Positions 41,848 to 52,743 of a DNA stretch of 64,000 bases are shown here, piece after piece. Position 1 is the first letter of the stretch. Every line of letters begins with the position of its first letter. Location: contig NZ_FWXL01000011.1 of NCBI RefSeq assembly GCF_900176395.1, forward strand, positions 1 through 64,000. Reading direction: 5' to 3'. Under the pieces are notes generated by a model. It did not search any database, was not told the DNA's origin, and was given only the letters and a program-made list of their open reading frames with translations. This DNA comes from Novosphingobium sp. B1. Its GTDB lineage: Bacteria > Pseudomonadota > Alphaproteobacteria > Sphingomonadales > Sphingomonadaceae. Both the position numbers and the translations under genes were made by a program.

Positions 41848-42732
41848 TCAGACGAGGACCCAGTCTGACCTTGCAATGCCGAGCAGCGAAAGGATGGATG
41901 TCAAATCGCCCCGGTCGATCCAGCCGTTTGCGGCAGAGCGCGCCTTGGGCTTGGCGCAGTAGGCGATGCCGTAGGTTGCTGCCTCGATCATCGGAATGTC
42001 GTTTGCTCCGTCGCCAGTGGCGAGGCTGAACACTTCGCTGCCGAGTCGCTCGCTTTCTTCAAGCAGCACCTTCTTCTTGACCAAACTGTCGACGATGCCG
42101 CCCACAAGGCCACCGGTCAGCAAGCCGTCGTGCAGCCCCAAGCGATTGCCGACGACGCGATCGAAGCCGAGCAGCGCGGCCACCGGATCGGCGAAGGAAT
42201 GGAATCCGCCGGTGACCAGCACCGTGTGGCAACCGCGCGACTTCAGCGTCGAAACCAGCGTTCGGGCACCGGGCATAGGGCGGATACGTTCATCAAGGCA
42301 TTGCGAGATGGCTGTTTCCGGCAAGTCCTTGAGCAGACCGACACGTTCGCGCAATGCGCTCTCGAAATCGAGCTCGCCCTGCATGGCGCGCTCGGTGATC
42401 GCGGCGATGCGGTCTTTCAGGCCAGCAAAATCGGCAAGTTCGTCGATGCATTCCTGCCCGATCATCGTCGAATCCATGTCAGACACGAAGAGATTCGGCA
42501 CTTCGATCAGACCGTCGGACACAAGCAGGTCGCTGTCGGGAAAACACTGGTCGAGAATCGTGCGAATGCTTGAAGGATCTCCTTCGACGACTTCAAGTTC
42601 GAGCACGTCCTCGCAGAAGTCGAGCATGCCGGCACCAGCCACTTCCCAATCGCGCGCCTCGATCATTTCCATCGCAAGCGAGAGATTGTCACCAAGCGTC
42701 TCCGGGTCTGCTATCAGGCGCGCGATGATCAA
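41848..42732 (-). CDS. serB: Phosphoserine phosphatase
   Basis: 294 aa from a TTG at 42732. HAD phosphatase with [24 protein letters not shown] (nucleophile Asp), [19 protein letters not shown] and [21 protein letters not shown]. An ACT-like N-terminal part starts [17 protein letters not shown]. Last step of serine synthesis. The TTG was chosen because AGGGA lies 8 bp upstream and no ATG gives the full N-terminal part. The 5' end overlaps miaA by 8 bp. Confidence 0.9.
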   Translation of the reverse strand: MIIARLIADPETLGDNLSLAMEMIEARDWEVAGAGMLDFCEDVLELEVVEGDPSSIRTILDQCFPDSDLLVSDGLIEVPNLFVSDMDSTMIGQECIDELADFAGLKDRIAAITERAMQGELDFESALRERVGLLKDLPETAISQCLDERIRPMPGARTLVSTLKSRGCHTVLVTGGFHSFADPVAALLGFDRVVGNRLGLHDGLLTGGLVGGIVDSLVKKKVLLEESERLGSEVFSLATGDGANDIPMIEAATYGIAYCAKPKARSAANGWIDRGDLTSILSLLGIARSDWVLV

Positions 42733-43687
42733 TGGACAATCCCTTCTTGAGAACGCTGCGGGCAAGCCGCGCGTCGCGCTAATCGCAGGGCCGACGGCCA
42801 GCGGCAAGAGCGATCTCGCCGTGAAGCTGGCGCTCGACACGATCGCACGCGGCGCCGATGCGGTCGTGATCAATGCCGACAGCGCACAAGTCTATGCCGA
42901 TCTGCGTGTGCTGAGCGCGCGCCCTTCCCCTGAAGAAATGCTCGGCGTGCGGCATGAATTGTTCGGCGCCTGGGACGGGGCCGATCCCTGCTCGGCAGCC
43001 GACTGGGCAGAGGCTGCCAAGGAGCGCATCGCCGCGGCCCATCGTTCGGGCGCGTTGCCGATACTGGTAGGCGGAACGGGTCTTTATTTGCAGACCCTCC
43101 TGGAAGGTATTTCACCAGTCCCACCGATTGATCCCGGAGTGCGCAGCGAGGTCCGCGCCCTATCGGTAAGCGATGCTTACGCCGCGTTGCAGGCCGAGGA
43201 CCCCGAAAGGGCAAGCCAACTGGGCCCTGCCGATTCCCAGAGAATAAGCCGTGCACTAGAAGTCGTGCGCTCGACCGGATTGCCGATGCACCACTGGCAC
43301 CGCCAGATCACCGGCGGTATCGCGCAAGACATTGCGCTCTCGCCGCTGATCCTCCTGCCAGAGCGACGTTGGTTGTACGAGCGCTGCGACCTGCGCTTTG
43401 CGCTGATGTGGGAACGCGGCGCCGTTGCCGAAGTGGAAGCCCTACTTGCACGCGGCCTCGCTGATTCGCTCCCCGTCATGCGCGCGATCGGCGTGCCCGA
43501 AATCGCAGGATATCTACGAGGCGAGCTTTCCCGCGACGAAGCTCTTGCCGCAGGCCAGCAGGCCACCCGCAACTACGCGAAACGCCAATATACGTGGCTG
43601 CGAAACCAGAATCCCGCCCATTGGCCTCGCCTAGAGTTCGAAAATTCCATTGACTTCGACTACGCAGCAAGTTTATTGCGCATTTAG
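42725..43687 (+). CDS. miaA: tRNA dimethylallyltransferase
   Basis: 320 aa. P-loop [55 protein letters not shown] and [11 protein letters not shown]. Adds an isopentenyl group to A37 of tRNA. ATG 42725 is the only start that keeps the P-loop; it overlaps serB head to head. Confidence 0.95.
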   Translation: MINGQSLLENAAGKPRVALIAGPTASGKSDLAVKLALDTIARGADAVVINADSAQVYADLRVLSARPSPEEMLGVRHELFGAWDGADPCSAADWAEAAKERIAAAHRSGALPILVGGTGLYLQTLLEGISPVPPIDPGVRSEVRALSVSDAYAALQAEDPERASQLGPADSQRISRALEVVRSTGLPMHHWHRQITGGIAQDIALSPLILLPERRWLYERCDLRFALMWERGAVAEVEALLARGLADSLPVMRAIGVPEIAGYLRGELSRDEALAAGQQATRNYAKRQYTWLRNQNPAHWPRLEFENSIDFDYAASLLRI

Positions 43688-43690
43688 CCG

Positions 43691-43714
43691 CTTGACACCA
43701 TATTTTATGTCAAG
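43691..43714. promoter_or_regulatory. Inverted repeat overlapping a -35-like box upstream of ilvB
   Basis: CTTGACA-N10-TGTCAAG, a perfect 7-bp inverted repeat right after the miaA stop. TTGACA at 43692-43697 could be a -35 element of the ilvB promoter, so the repeat could be an operator. A weak terminator for miaA is an alternative. Confidence 0.45.
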
Positions 43715-43746
43715 TAGCAGGCCGTCAATTGCCTGATCCATCTCGC

Positions 43747-43884
43747 ATGTCGATCAAGCACCCGGAAGGGAGAGACGGCCCGGCGCAGCCATGCTGCAGC
43801 CGGGCCGAAATTGTTGGTGGTTTTTTGTTTTTCCGACGGGGCATCGGGAGTAACGGCCCGACCACGCGAAGAAGGATGAAGTAA
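43747..43884 (+). CDS. Upstream ORF in the ilvB leader (possible leader peptide)
   Basis: 45 codons starting [17 protein letters not shown] and containing [10 protein letters not shown], ending TAA one base before the ilvB GTG, so termination could feed ilvB initiation. An overlapping second frame (43791-43853) reads [20 protein letters not shown]. Neither is clearly enriched in Ile/Val/Leu runs, and neither has a strong ribosome site. The whole leader lies over an alternative-pairing structure. Confidence 0.35.
   Translation: MSIKHPEGRDGPAQPCCSRAEIVGGFLFFRRGIGSNGPTTRRRMK
43776..43860 (+). promoter_or_regulatory. Candidate attenuator/RNA switch before ilvB
   Basis: CGGCCCGGC (43776-43784) pairs with GCCGGGCCG (43799-43807), extended inside by GCAG/CTGC, giving about 13 bp with one bulge. 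A T-rich run follows at 43821-43832. ACGGCCCG recurs at 43853-43860 and could pair with the same CGGGCCG, excluding the first hairpin. This mutually exclusive layout is typical of attenuators. Confidence 0.45.
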
Positions 43885-43885
43885 C

Positions 43886-45634
43886 GTGACAAGCGAGCGC
43901 AGCGGCGCCGAGATCCTGGTCGAAAGCCTTGTCGCCAAGGGCGTCGAATTCGTGTTCGGCTATCCTGGCGGCGCGGTACTGCCGATCTACGATGCGCTGT
44001 TCGGCGATGAACGCATCCGCCACATTCTCGTCCGCCACGAAGCCGGCGCCGCACATGCGGCCGAAGGCTATGCGCGCGCCACGGGCAAGCCCGGCGTCGT
44101 GCTCGTCACGTCAGGCCCTGGCGCAACCAATGCCGTTACCGGCATTGCCGATGCGTTCATGGATTCGATTCCGATGGTCGTGATCACCGGCCAGGTGCCC
44201 ACCGGCCTGATCGGCTCCGATGCGTTCCAGGAGGCCGACACGGTCGGGATCACGCGCCACTGCACCAAGCACAACTATCTGGTGAAGGACCCCTCGCAAC
44301 TCGCCGCGACGATTGACGAGGCCTTTCGCATCGCCACCGAAGGCCGCCCCGGCCCGGTCGTGATCGACATTCCGAAGGACGTCCAGATCGCATCAGCCCC
44401 GTGGAGCAATGCCGCTCCGCAGCAGCGCAATCGCTACGCCCCGCAGACTGAAGGTGGCCCAAGCGAGATCGCCGAAGCCATTGAGATGATCGCCAGGGCC
44501 AAGGCTCCGGTTTTTTACACGGGCGGCGGGGTGATCAATTCAGGCCCTGAAGCCACGCGCCTGCTGCGCGAGCTACAGTCGCTGACCGGCGCCCCCGTCA
44601 CTTCGACCTTGATGGGTCTGGGCGCGTTCCCGGCCGATCACCCGGCCTGGCTCGGCATGCTGGGCATGCACGGCACATACGAAGCCAACCTGACGATGAA
44701 CCAGGCCGATCTGATCGTCTGCGTCGGTGCCCGTTTCGATGATCGCGTGACCGGACGCCTTGATGCTTTCGCGCCCAATTCGAAGAAGATCCACATCGAC
44801 ATCGATCGCGCCTCTATCAACAAGACCGTTGCGGTCGATCTGCCGGTCATCGGCGATTGCGGCAAGGTTCTCGGCCAATTGGTCGACGCATGGCATTCAC
44901 GCGGCTACAAGGCGCAGGACCTGTCCGGGTGGTACGCCCGCATCGAAGGCTGGCGCGGCAAGAAGAGCCTCGCCTATCCGCGCAAGTCCAAGGCGATCAT
45001 GCCGCAGTACGCGGTCGAGCGGCTGTACGAGCTGACCAAGCATCTCGAGCCGATCATCTCGACCGAGGTCGGCCAGCACCAGATGTGGGCGGCGCAGTAC
45101 TTCCACTTCATGAAGCCCAACAAGTGGCTGACCTCGGGCGGCCTTGGCACGATGGGCTATGGCCTTCCCGCCGCGATCGGCGCGCAGGCCGGCTTCCCCG
45201 ACACGCTGGTCATCGACATCGCAGGCGATGCCTCGATCCAGATGAACATCCAGGAACTGGGCACCGCCACGCAGTATCGACTGCCGGTCAAGATCTTCGT
45301 GCTCAACAACGAATGGATGGGCATGGTCCGCCAGTGGCAGGAGCTGACCTACGAGAGCCGCTATTCGAACTCGTATTCGGATAGCCTGCCCGATTTCGTA
45401 CGCTTGGCTGAAGCCTACGGCTGGAAGGGCATCCGCATCACCGACGAGAGCGAACTGGACGCAGGCATCCAGGCGATGATCGACCATGACGGGCCAGTCT
45501 TCGTAGATTGCCTCGTCGCCAAGGAAGCCAATTGCTTCCCCATGATCCCGTCAGGGGCTGCGCACACCGACATGATCCTCTACGGGGACGAAGTTGCCGG
45601 CACGATGGACGACGAAGCCAAGGCGCTGGTCTGA
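43886..45634 (+). CDS. ilvB: Acetolactate synthase large subunit
   Basis: 582 aa with a GTG start preceded by AAGGA. Thiamine-diphosphate enzyme: [15 protein letters not shown], catalytic Glu in [55 protein letters not shown] (ThDP-binding GD...NN). First common step to valine, leucine and isoleucine. ilvN follows. Confidence 0.97.
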   Translation: MTSERSGAEILVESLVAKGVEFVFGYPGGAVLPIYDALFGDERIRHILVRHEAGAAHAAEGYARATGKPGVVLVTSGPGATNAVTGIADAFMDSIPMVVITGQVPTGLIGSDAFQEADTVGITRHCTKHNYLVKDPSQLAATIDEAFRIATEGRPGPVVIDIPKDVQIASAPWSNAAPQQRNRYAPQTEGGPSEIAEAIEMIARAKAPVFYTGGGVINSGPEATRLLRELQSLTGAPVTSTLMGLGAFPADHPAWLGMLGMHGTYEANLTMNQADLIVCVGARFDDRVTGRLDAFAPNSKKIHIDIDRASINKTVAVDLPVIGDCGKVLGQLVDAWHSRGYKAQDLSGWYARIEGWRGKKSLAYPRKSKAIMPQYAVERLYELTKHLEPIISTEVGQHQMWAAQYFHFMKPNKWLTSGGLGTMGYGLPAAIGAQAGFPDTLVIDIAGDASIQMNIQELGTATQYRLPVKIFVLNNEWMGMVRQWQELTYESRYSNSYSDSLPDFVRLAEAYGWKGIRITDESELDAGIQAMIDHDGPVFVDCLVAKEANCFPMIPSGAAHTDMILYGDEVAGTMDDEAKALV

Positions 45635-45648
45635 GGGATATCGAGACA

Positions 45649-47234
<1,586 letters not shown>

Positions 47235-47265
47235 TTGAATTTACTAACTTTCGTTATTTTTGCTC

Positions 47266-47295
47266 GGGGGCGGATTTTTCCGCCCCCTCTTTTTT
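47266..47295 (+). terminator. Intrinsic terminator after ilvC
   Basis: GGGGGCGG / CCGCCCCC stem with a T-rich loop, then TCTTTTTT, 31 bp past the stop. Ends the ilvBNC transcript. Confidence 0.93.
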
Positions 47296-47387
47296 ACCCA
47301 GCTTCTCAATGCCTTCCGGCGGACCGATGAAATCGGTCGACGAATGTCATGGACGCGCCCCGCGAACTGCGTATCACTCCAATTTGG

Positions 47388-47403
47388 TGTGATATATATC
47401 ACA
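47388..47403. promoter_or_regulatory. Perfect CRP-type palindrome
   Basis: TGTGATATATATCACA fits TGTGA-N6-TCACA, the CRP-type half-site pair, with full symmetry. It ends 10 bp before the ATG of the I78-like gene, so binding there would more likely block than activate that gene, unless the true start is downstream. Confidence 0.55.
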
Positions 47404-47413
47404 GGTTTTCGGA

Positions 47414-47752
47414 ATGCGGACGCGGGTCATCATATGCGCAGGAGCAATGCTCGCAGTTGCCGGGGCAGTCTGTGCGCAGGCACAATCGATCGTGGCGATG
47501 AGCCGCGCGCCCAAGACGCCTGCGACCTCCGCTTCGCCCGGCGGGCAGGATAATTGCAAGAGGCGCCTGACTGATCGCTTTCTGGGTCAGAGATATGGTC
47601 CCGCCGTACGGTCACAACTGACGCGCGCCGTAATGCATGACCGCATCCGCCTCGTCCACGCCGGCGTACCGGTGACGCCTGATTACCGGCCCGATCGGCT
47701 CAATCTCATCATTGATCGCCAGCAGACCATCATGGCGATCCGCTGCGGCTGA
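47414..47752 (+). CDS. Secreted I78-family peptidase-inhibitor-like protein
   Basis: 112 aa. Signal peptide (MRTRVIICAGAMLAVAGAVCAQA). The C-terminal half has the I78 pattern (DRFLGQRYGPAVRSQLTRAVMHDRIRLVHAGVPVTPDYRPDRLNLIIDRQQTIMAIRCG). Such proteins inhibit elastase-like serine proteases outside the cell. A Cys pair (in DNCKRR and the C-terminal IRCG) may form a disulfide. Confidence 0.78.
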   Translation: MRTRVIICAGAMLAVAGAVCAQAQSIVAMSRAPKTPATSASPGGQDNCKRRLTDRFLGQRYGPAVRSQLTRAVMHDRIRLVHAGVPVTPDYRPDRLNLIIDRQQTIMAIRCG

Positions 47753-47818
47753 CAAAAGCTTGTGCCGGTTGTTCCCGTTTGGCATCCACGTGTTTCCTCT
47801 ACTCCCAGGAGATCCCAC

Positions 47819-48478
47819 GTGACCAAGCTCGTCAAACTTCCCCGTACGCTCAAGGTTGCCTTGCCTCTGGCGCTGATCGCAGCGGCAGCGCCAATGGTCG
47901 CACAGATGCCCGAAGTGCCCGGCAAGGCCGACAAGTCGCGCGTGACTGCAGGGACCTACACCGCTGATCCCGCCCATTCCCTCGTCGGCTGGCAGGTCAA
48001 CCATTTCGGGTTCAACGATTACTTCGGTCTGTTCGGCGATGTGTCAGGCACTTTGACGCTCGATCCTGCAAATCCGGCCGCAGCAAAGGTGTCGGTGAAG
48101 ATTCCGGTCAGCAAGGTCATCACCGCCAACGCAGGCCTTACAGCGCATCTCCTCAAGCCGGGTGCAGAAGGCAAGGCCGCCGACTTTTTCGGCGCGGCTC
48201 CCGCCGATGCAACCTTTGTATCGACCAGCGTGGCACCAGGCACCGACGGCGTTTCGGCCGCCATCACGGGCGATCTCACGCTCAACGGCGTGACCAAGCC
48301 GGTAACCGTCAACGCGGTGTTTTCCGGCGCTGGCACCAATCCCTTCACCAAGGCGGCAACCGTTGGTTTCCATGGCAAGGCCATGATCAAGCGCTCGGAC
48401 TTCAACGTGAAGTACGGCCTGCCGTTCGTGTCCGATGAGGTGCCATTGAACATAACGATCGCGTTCGAGAAGAAGTAA
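47819..48478 (+). CDS. YceI-family periplasmic protein
   Basis: 219 aa from a GTG at 47819 with AGGAG 8 bp upstream. Signal-like N-terminus (LKVALPLALIAAAAPMVAQ). YceI lipocalin-like barrel: GTYTADPAHSLVGWQVNHFGFNDYFGLFGDVSGTLTLD, ITGDLTLNGVTKPVTVNAVF and GFHGKAMIKRSDFNVKYGLPFVSDEV. The family binds isoprenoids such as polyprenyl chains. Converges with the epoxide hydrolase. Confidence 0.9.
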   Translation: MTKLVKLPRTLKVALPLALIAAAAPMVAQMPEVPGKADKSRVTAGTYTADPAHSLVGWQVNHFGFNDYFGLFGDVSGTLTLDPANPAAAKVSVKIPVSKVITANAGLTAHLLKPGAEGKAADFFGAAPADATFVSTSVAPGTDGVSAAITGDLTLNGVTKPVTVNAVFSGAGTNPFTKAATVGFHGKAMIKRSDFNVKYGLPFVSDEVPLNITIAFEKK

Positions 48479-48482
48479 TCCT

Positions 48483-49616
48483 TCAACGCATCAGGGAAAA
48501 TGCAGTCCGAAGCTCGTTTACGAATGCTTCGGGCTGCTCCCACGCGGCGAAGTGTCCGCCCTTTTCCATGTTGCCCCAATGCACAAGCCGCGGGCAGGTT
48601 CGCTCGAACCACTTGCGCGGTGCGGGGATGATCTCTTTCGGAAAGGCGCTTGCCGCGACGGGAATGTTGATCTGTACCGGTGCGAAGCTGCCAAAGCTCT
48701 CCCAGTAAAGCCGGGCCGACGAAGCACCTGTCGCTGGCAGCCAATACATCATCAGGTTGTCGAGCATGTCGTCGCGGCTCAGCGCGTCCTCCGGCCGCCC
48801 CTGGTTGTCCGTCCACGCCCACATCTTCTCGTAGATCCACCCAGCCAGGCCGACGGGCGAATCGACCAGCCCGTAACCGACGCTTTGGGGCCTTGTCGCC
48901 TGCTGCTTCGAATACCCCGAATCCCAGTCCTGGTAGTGCTTGCGACTGGCCAGAGCCTTCGCTTCTGCTTCGTCCGGAGAAACTAGGTCTTCGGGCAGCG
49001 GGCCGGCAATCGGCATGTTGAGATGGATACCTGCGCAGCCTTCCACTTCAAGCGCGCCGATCGCCGTCGTGACGGCAGCCCCCCAGTCGCCACCCTGCGC
49101 CAGCCATTGGTCGTACCCAAGGCGCTTCATGAGAACGCCCCACGCCTGCGCGATCTTCTGGACGCTCCATCCTGCCACCATTGGCTTTCCCGAAAAGCCG
49201 TAGCCCGGCAGGCACGGGATCACGAGATGAAAGGCGTCGTCGGCAGAACCTCCGTGCATCAGGGGATTTGTCAGTGGCTCGATACAGCGCCGGAATTCGA
49301 GGATAGAGCCCGGCCAACCATGGGTCAGCACCAGCGGCCTCGCCTGCGCATGGGGTGATCGCGCGTGGACAAACCTGATCGCGAGGCCGTCGATCTCGGT
49401 TTCGAACATTCCCCAACCGTTGAGCAGTGCCTGGCAGCGGTACCAATCATATCCGTTGCGCCAGTAGGCGACCAGATCCTGCAGCGCCGCCAACGGCGTC
49501 CCCTGAGACCAATCGTCGACTGTTTCCTTCTCGGGCCAACGCGCCATGTCGATTCGCTTATAAAGGTCGTCGATGGCAGATTGCGGGATTTCGACGGCGA
49601 ACGGCGCAATATTCAT
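48483..49616 (-). CDS. Epoxide hydrolase (juvenile-hormone/EHN type)
   Basis: 377 aa. N-terminal EHN region (PFAVEIPQSAIDDLYKRIDMARWPEKE) and alpha/beta hydrolase core: oxyanion HGWPGS, nucleophile D177 in QGGDWGAAVTTAIG, catalytic His in KGGHFAAWEQPE. Opens epoxides to diols, perhaps on terpenoid or aromatic substrates. No signal peptide. Confidence 0.9.
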   Translation of the reverse strand: MNIAPFAVEIPQSAIDDLYKRIDMARWPEKETVDDWSQGTPLAALQDLVAYWRNGYDWYRCQALLNGWGMFETEIDGLAIRFVHARSPHAQARPLVLTHGWPGSILEFRRCIEPLTNPLMHGGSADDAFHLVIPCLPGYGFSGKPMVAGWSVQKIAQAWGVLMKRLGYDQWLAQGGDWGAAVTTAIGALEVEGCAGIHLNMPIAGPLPEDLVSPDEAEAKALASRKHYQDWDSGYSKQQATRPQSVGYGLVDSPVGLAGWIYEKMWAWTDNQGRPEDALSRDDMLDNLMMYWLPATGASSARLYWESFGSFAPVQINIPVAASAFPKEIIPAPRKWFERTCPRLVHWGNMEKGGHFAAWEQPEAFVNELRTAFSLMR

Positions 49617-49686
49617 GCTGGATCCCCTCGATTGTGTCTCCTTTCATTCTGGACAAGCGCGCCGCGATTCACCATAGGCTTGTGAA

Positions 49687-49737
49687 ATGATCGCTCGACT
49701 GGACCTTACCCTGCGACTTATCCGCCCTTGGGCGTGA
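49687..49737 (+). CDS. leuA leader peptide (candidate)
   Basis: 16 aa, MIARLDLTLRLIRPWA, ending TGA 86 bp before leuA. Four Leu and two Ile in 16 residues suit a ribosome-stalling sensor for branched-chain amino acids. Downstream, CGTCGGT (49745-49751) pairs with ACCGACG (49792-49798), enclosing a perfect GCCGTGCACGGC palindrome. The peptide's last codons lie in a small CGCC/GGCG hairpin. There is no T-run, so the output step is unclear. Confidence 0.6.
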   Translation: MIARLDLTLRLIRPWA

Positions 49738-49823
49738 GCTGACGCGTCGGTCCTACCCGCCGTGCACGGCGCTCAGGGGTTGAAAGCCAGAACCGACGAA
49801 ATCCAGATCATTCGAGTTATTCC

Positions 49824-51494
49824 ATGACCATGCTCAAGAACCCTTCGGCAAAGTATCGTCCGTTTCCGCAAGTCGACCTGCCCGATCGGCAATGGCCGAG
49901 CCGCACCATCGACAAGGCGCCGCGCTGGCTGTCGACCGATATGCGCGATGGCAACCAGTCGCTCATCGATCCGATGGACGCCGAAAAGAAGAGCCGCTTT
50001 TTCGATCTGCTGCTCAAGGTCGGGATGAAGGAGATCGAGGTCGGCTTCCCTTCCGCCGGCGCGACTGAATATGACTTCATTCGCGGCCTCGTCGATTCCG
50101 GACGGATCCCGGACGATGTTTTCGTGCAGGTCCTCACGCAATCACGCGAGGACCTGATCAGGACTTCGTTCGAGAGCCTCGCCGGCGCGCGGCAAGCGAT
50201 CGTGCACGTCTATAACGCCGTGTCGCCGCTGTGGCGTAACGTGGTGTTCGGCATGGACAAGAAGGACGTCCGTGAGATCGCCGTGATGGGCGCAAAGCAC
50301 CTGCGTGATCAGGCTGCGCGCTTCCCTCAGACTGACTGGCACTTCGAATACAGCCCTGAAACCTTCTCTACTGCCGAACTCGATTTCAGCATCGAATGCT
50401 GCGAAGCGGTCATGGAGGTCCTCCAGCCGACAACCGACAAGCCGATCATTCTCAATTTGCCGGCCACAGTCGAAGCGGCAACGCCCAACATCTATGCCGA
50501 CCAGATCGAGTATTTCTGCCGGAACCTTCCCAACCGGGATCGGGCGGTAATCAGCCTGCACACGCATAACGACCGCGGTACCGGCGTCGCTGCGGCAGAA
50601 CTTGGTATCATGGCCGGGGCGGACCGCGTCGAAGGTTGCCTGTTCGGCAACGGCGAGCGCACCGGCAATTGCTGCCTCGTGACGGTCGGCCTCAACCTGT
50701 ACACCCAGGGGGTTGACCCTGAGCTGGATTTCTCGAACATCGACGAGGTGATCCAGACCGTCGAATACTGCAACCAGCTTCCGGTCCATCCGCGTCACCC
50801 CTATGGCGGCGAACTGGTGTTCACGGCGTTTTCGGGCAGCCATCAGGATGCCATCAAGAAGGGCTTCGCCGCGCAGGAACAGCGCAACGATGAACTCTGG
50901 GCGATCCCCTATCTGCCGATCGACCCGGCCGATCTCGGCCGCAGCTATGAAGCGGTGATTCGTGTCAACTCGCAGTCTGGCAAGGGTGGCTTTGCCTGGG
51001 TGCTTGAGCAGGATCAGGGGCTGAAGCTGCCGAAGAAGATGCAGGCGCACTTCTCGCGCCACGTGCAGCAACTCGCCGACGAGCTCGGCCGGGAACTGCA
51101 GGCGGCCGACATCTGGGGCGTGTTCCGCAAGGCCTACCGCCTCGATGCGCCGCAGCATCTGCAACTAGTCGACTATGAAGAGGCGCGGGCGCCGGATGGG
51201 ACGCGCATTTTTGCCGGCAAGATCGAAGTGGACGGCAAGGTTCAGTCGGTTTCGGGACGCGGGAACGGCCTCATTTCGTCCGTCGTCGCCACGCTCAAGG
51301 ATGGGTTCGGTGTCGAAATAGACATCACCGACTATTCCGAGCATGCCATGGGCGCTGGCAGCAATGCCCGTGCTGCAGCTTATGTGGAATGCAAGACGGC
51401 AGACGGCCGCACCATCTGGGGCGTTGGCATCGACGAGGATGTGGCCACCGCCTCGGTCCGCGCGGTGCTGAGCGCCGCAAACGCCGCCGGTTGA
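49824..51494 (+). CDS. leuA: 2-isopropylmalate synthase
   Basis: 556 aa, the longer LeuA type 2. Catalytic TIM barrel: [55 protein letters not shown] (metal HxH), and a C-terminal leucine-binding regulatory domain ([46 protein letters not shown]). First committed step to leucine, feedback-inhibited. An ATG at 49830 is an alternative start. Confidence 0.97.
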   Translation: MTMLKNPSAKYRPFPQVDLPDRQWPSRTIDKAPRWLSTDMRDGNQSLIDPMDAEKKSRFFDLLLKVGMKEIEVGFPSAGATEYDFIRGLVDSGRIPDDVFVQVLTQSREDLIRTSFESLAGARQAIVHVYNAVSPLWRNVVFGMDKKDVREIAVMGAKHLRDQAARFPQTDWHFEYSPETFSTAELDFSIECCEAVMEVLQPTTDKPIILNLPATVEAATPNIYADQIEYFCRNLPNRDRAVISLHTHNDRGTGVAAAELGIMAGADRVEGCLFGNGERTGNCCLVTVGLNLYTQGVDPELDFSNIDEVIQTVEYCNQLPVHPRHPYGGELVFTAFSGSHQDAIKKGFAAQEQRNDELWAIPYLPIDPADLGRSYEAVIRVNSQSGKGGFAWVLEQDQGLKLPKKMQAHFSRHVQQLADELGRELQAADIWGVFRKAYRLDAPQHLQLVDYEEARAPDGTRIFAGKIEVDGKVQSVSGRGNGLISSVVATLKDGFGVEIDITDYSEHAMGAGSNARAAAYVECKTADGRTIWGVGIDEDVATASVRAVLSAANAAG

Positions 51495-51501
51495 CCGGAT
51501 G

Positions 51502-51525
51502 CGGGTGGCCAGCGCTGGCCACCCG
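51502..51525 (+). terminator. Perfect 24-bp palindrome after leuA
   Basis: A fully symmetric 12+12 bp GC-rich inverted repeat 7 bp past the leuA stop. The following TTCAATCGTTCGATT is only weakly T-rich. Confidence 0.65.
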
Positions 51526-51619
51526 TTCAATCGTTCGATTAAGATCCCGCTTGCTCGTGACAGACGATGCGCCATAGTCCTGCCTGTGCCCGCGAGAGGC
51601 GCGCAACGGGACAGGACTT

Positions 51620-52666
51620 ATGGCCGAAGAAGCAATTCTCGAACCCGATCTGCCGATCATTGATCCTCACCATCATCTGTGGGACCTGCGGCCGCTGATC
51701 GCCGCGTTCCCCCAGCCAAGACATTCCTTCATCGAGACGCTGACCCACTCGTCCTATTACACATTTGACCAGTTGTTGGCCGATGCGCGAGGCGGTCACA
51801 ACGTTGTCGCCACGGTCTACATGGAATGCGGTGCTTTCTATCGCGCAGACGCCGAGCCGGCGATGAAACCTGTCGGCGAAGTCGAATTCGTCAATGGTGT
51901 TGCCGCCCAAGGCGCCAGCGGTCTCTATGGCAATTTTAGTCCCTGCGCCGCCATCATCGGCCACGCCGACCTGCAGCTTGGCGATGGTGCCCGCCCGGTG
52001 CTTGAGGCGCTGGTGCAAGCAGGCAACGAGCGCTTCCGCGGCATTCGCCACCAAGGCGCGTGGGATGCCGATCCCGATGTCCTGGGTCCACCGTTCCACG
52101 CCCCTGCCGAACTCTACCTCTCTGACACATTTCGTGAGGGGTTCCGCCATCTTGGCGAACTCGGCCTTACCTTCGACGCATGGCTGCTCGAGCCCCAGCT
52201 CGGCGACTTGCTCAGCCTCGCCCGCGCCTTTCCCGACCAGCCGATCTGTCTCGATCACTGCGGTACTCCCCTTGGCATGGGTAGTTACCACGGCAGGCTG
52301 CACGAGCGCTTTGATGGATGGCGGGACATGATCCGCCAGATCGCCTCCTGCCCGAACGTCTCGATCAAGCTCGGCGGTCTGGCCATGGCGTTTTGCGGAC
52401 TCCCCGAGGGGGGCCCCATGGCGGGCAATTCGTCGGAGACCCTGGCCGCGATGTGGCGCCCCTACATCGAGACCTGCATCGAGGCCTTCGGGCCAGACCG
52501 CGCAATGTTTGAAAGCAACTATCCGGTCGACAAGTGGGGAGCGAGCTACAACGTTCTGTGGAACGCCTTCAAGCGCTTGGCGCGCGGCGCGTCGGACAGC
52601 GAGAAACGGGCGCTTTTCGCAGGTACTGCCGCCAGCTTCTACGGCATCAAGGACGTGCCGGCATAA
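51620..52666 (+). CDS. Amidohydrolase-2 family (lactonase/decarboxylase-like) hydrolase
   Basis: 348 aa. Metal-dependent TIM-barrel hydrolase: IIDPHHHLWD at the N-terminus (HxH metal site), GIRHQGAWDADP, CLDHCGTPLG and the closing MFESNYPVDKWGASYNVLWNAF. Similar enzymes hydrolyse lactones or decarboxylate ring-cleavage products. Substrate unknown. Confidence 0.85.
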   Translation: MAEEAILEPDLPIIDPHHHLWDLRPLIAAFPQPRHSFIETLTHSSYYTFDQLLADARGGHNVVATVYMECGAFYRADAEPAMKPVGEVEFVNGVAAQGASGLYGNFSPCAAIIGHADLQLGDGARPVLEALVQAGNERFRGIRHQGAWDADPDVLGPPFHAPAELYLSDTFREGFRHLGELGLTFDAWLLEPQLGDLLSLARAFPDQPICLDHCGTPLGMGSYHGRLHERFDGWRDMIRQIASCPNVSIKLGGLAMAFCGLPEGGPMAGNSSETLAAMWRPYIETCIEAFGPDRAMFESNYPVDKWGASYNVLWNAFKRLARGASDSEKRALFAGTAASFYGIKDVPA

Positions 52667-52743
52667 GCGCCTTTGACAAGCGCGGCCGCTTGACCTAGCC
52701 ACTTAACCAACCGATTAAACACCATCTGAAGGACACGTGCCGA

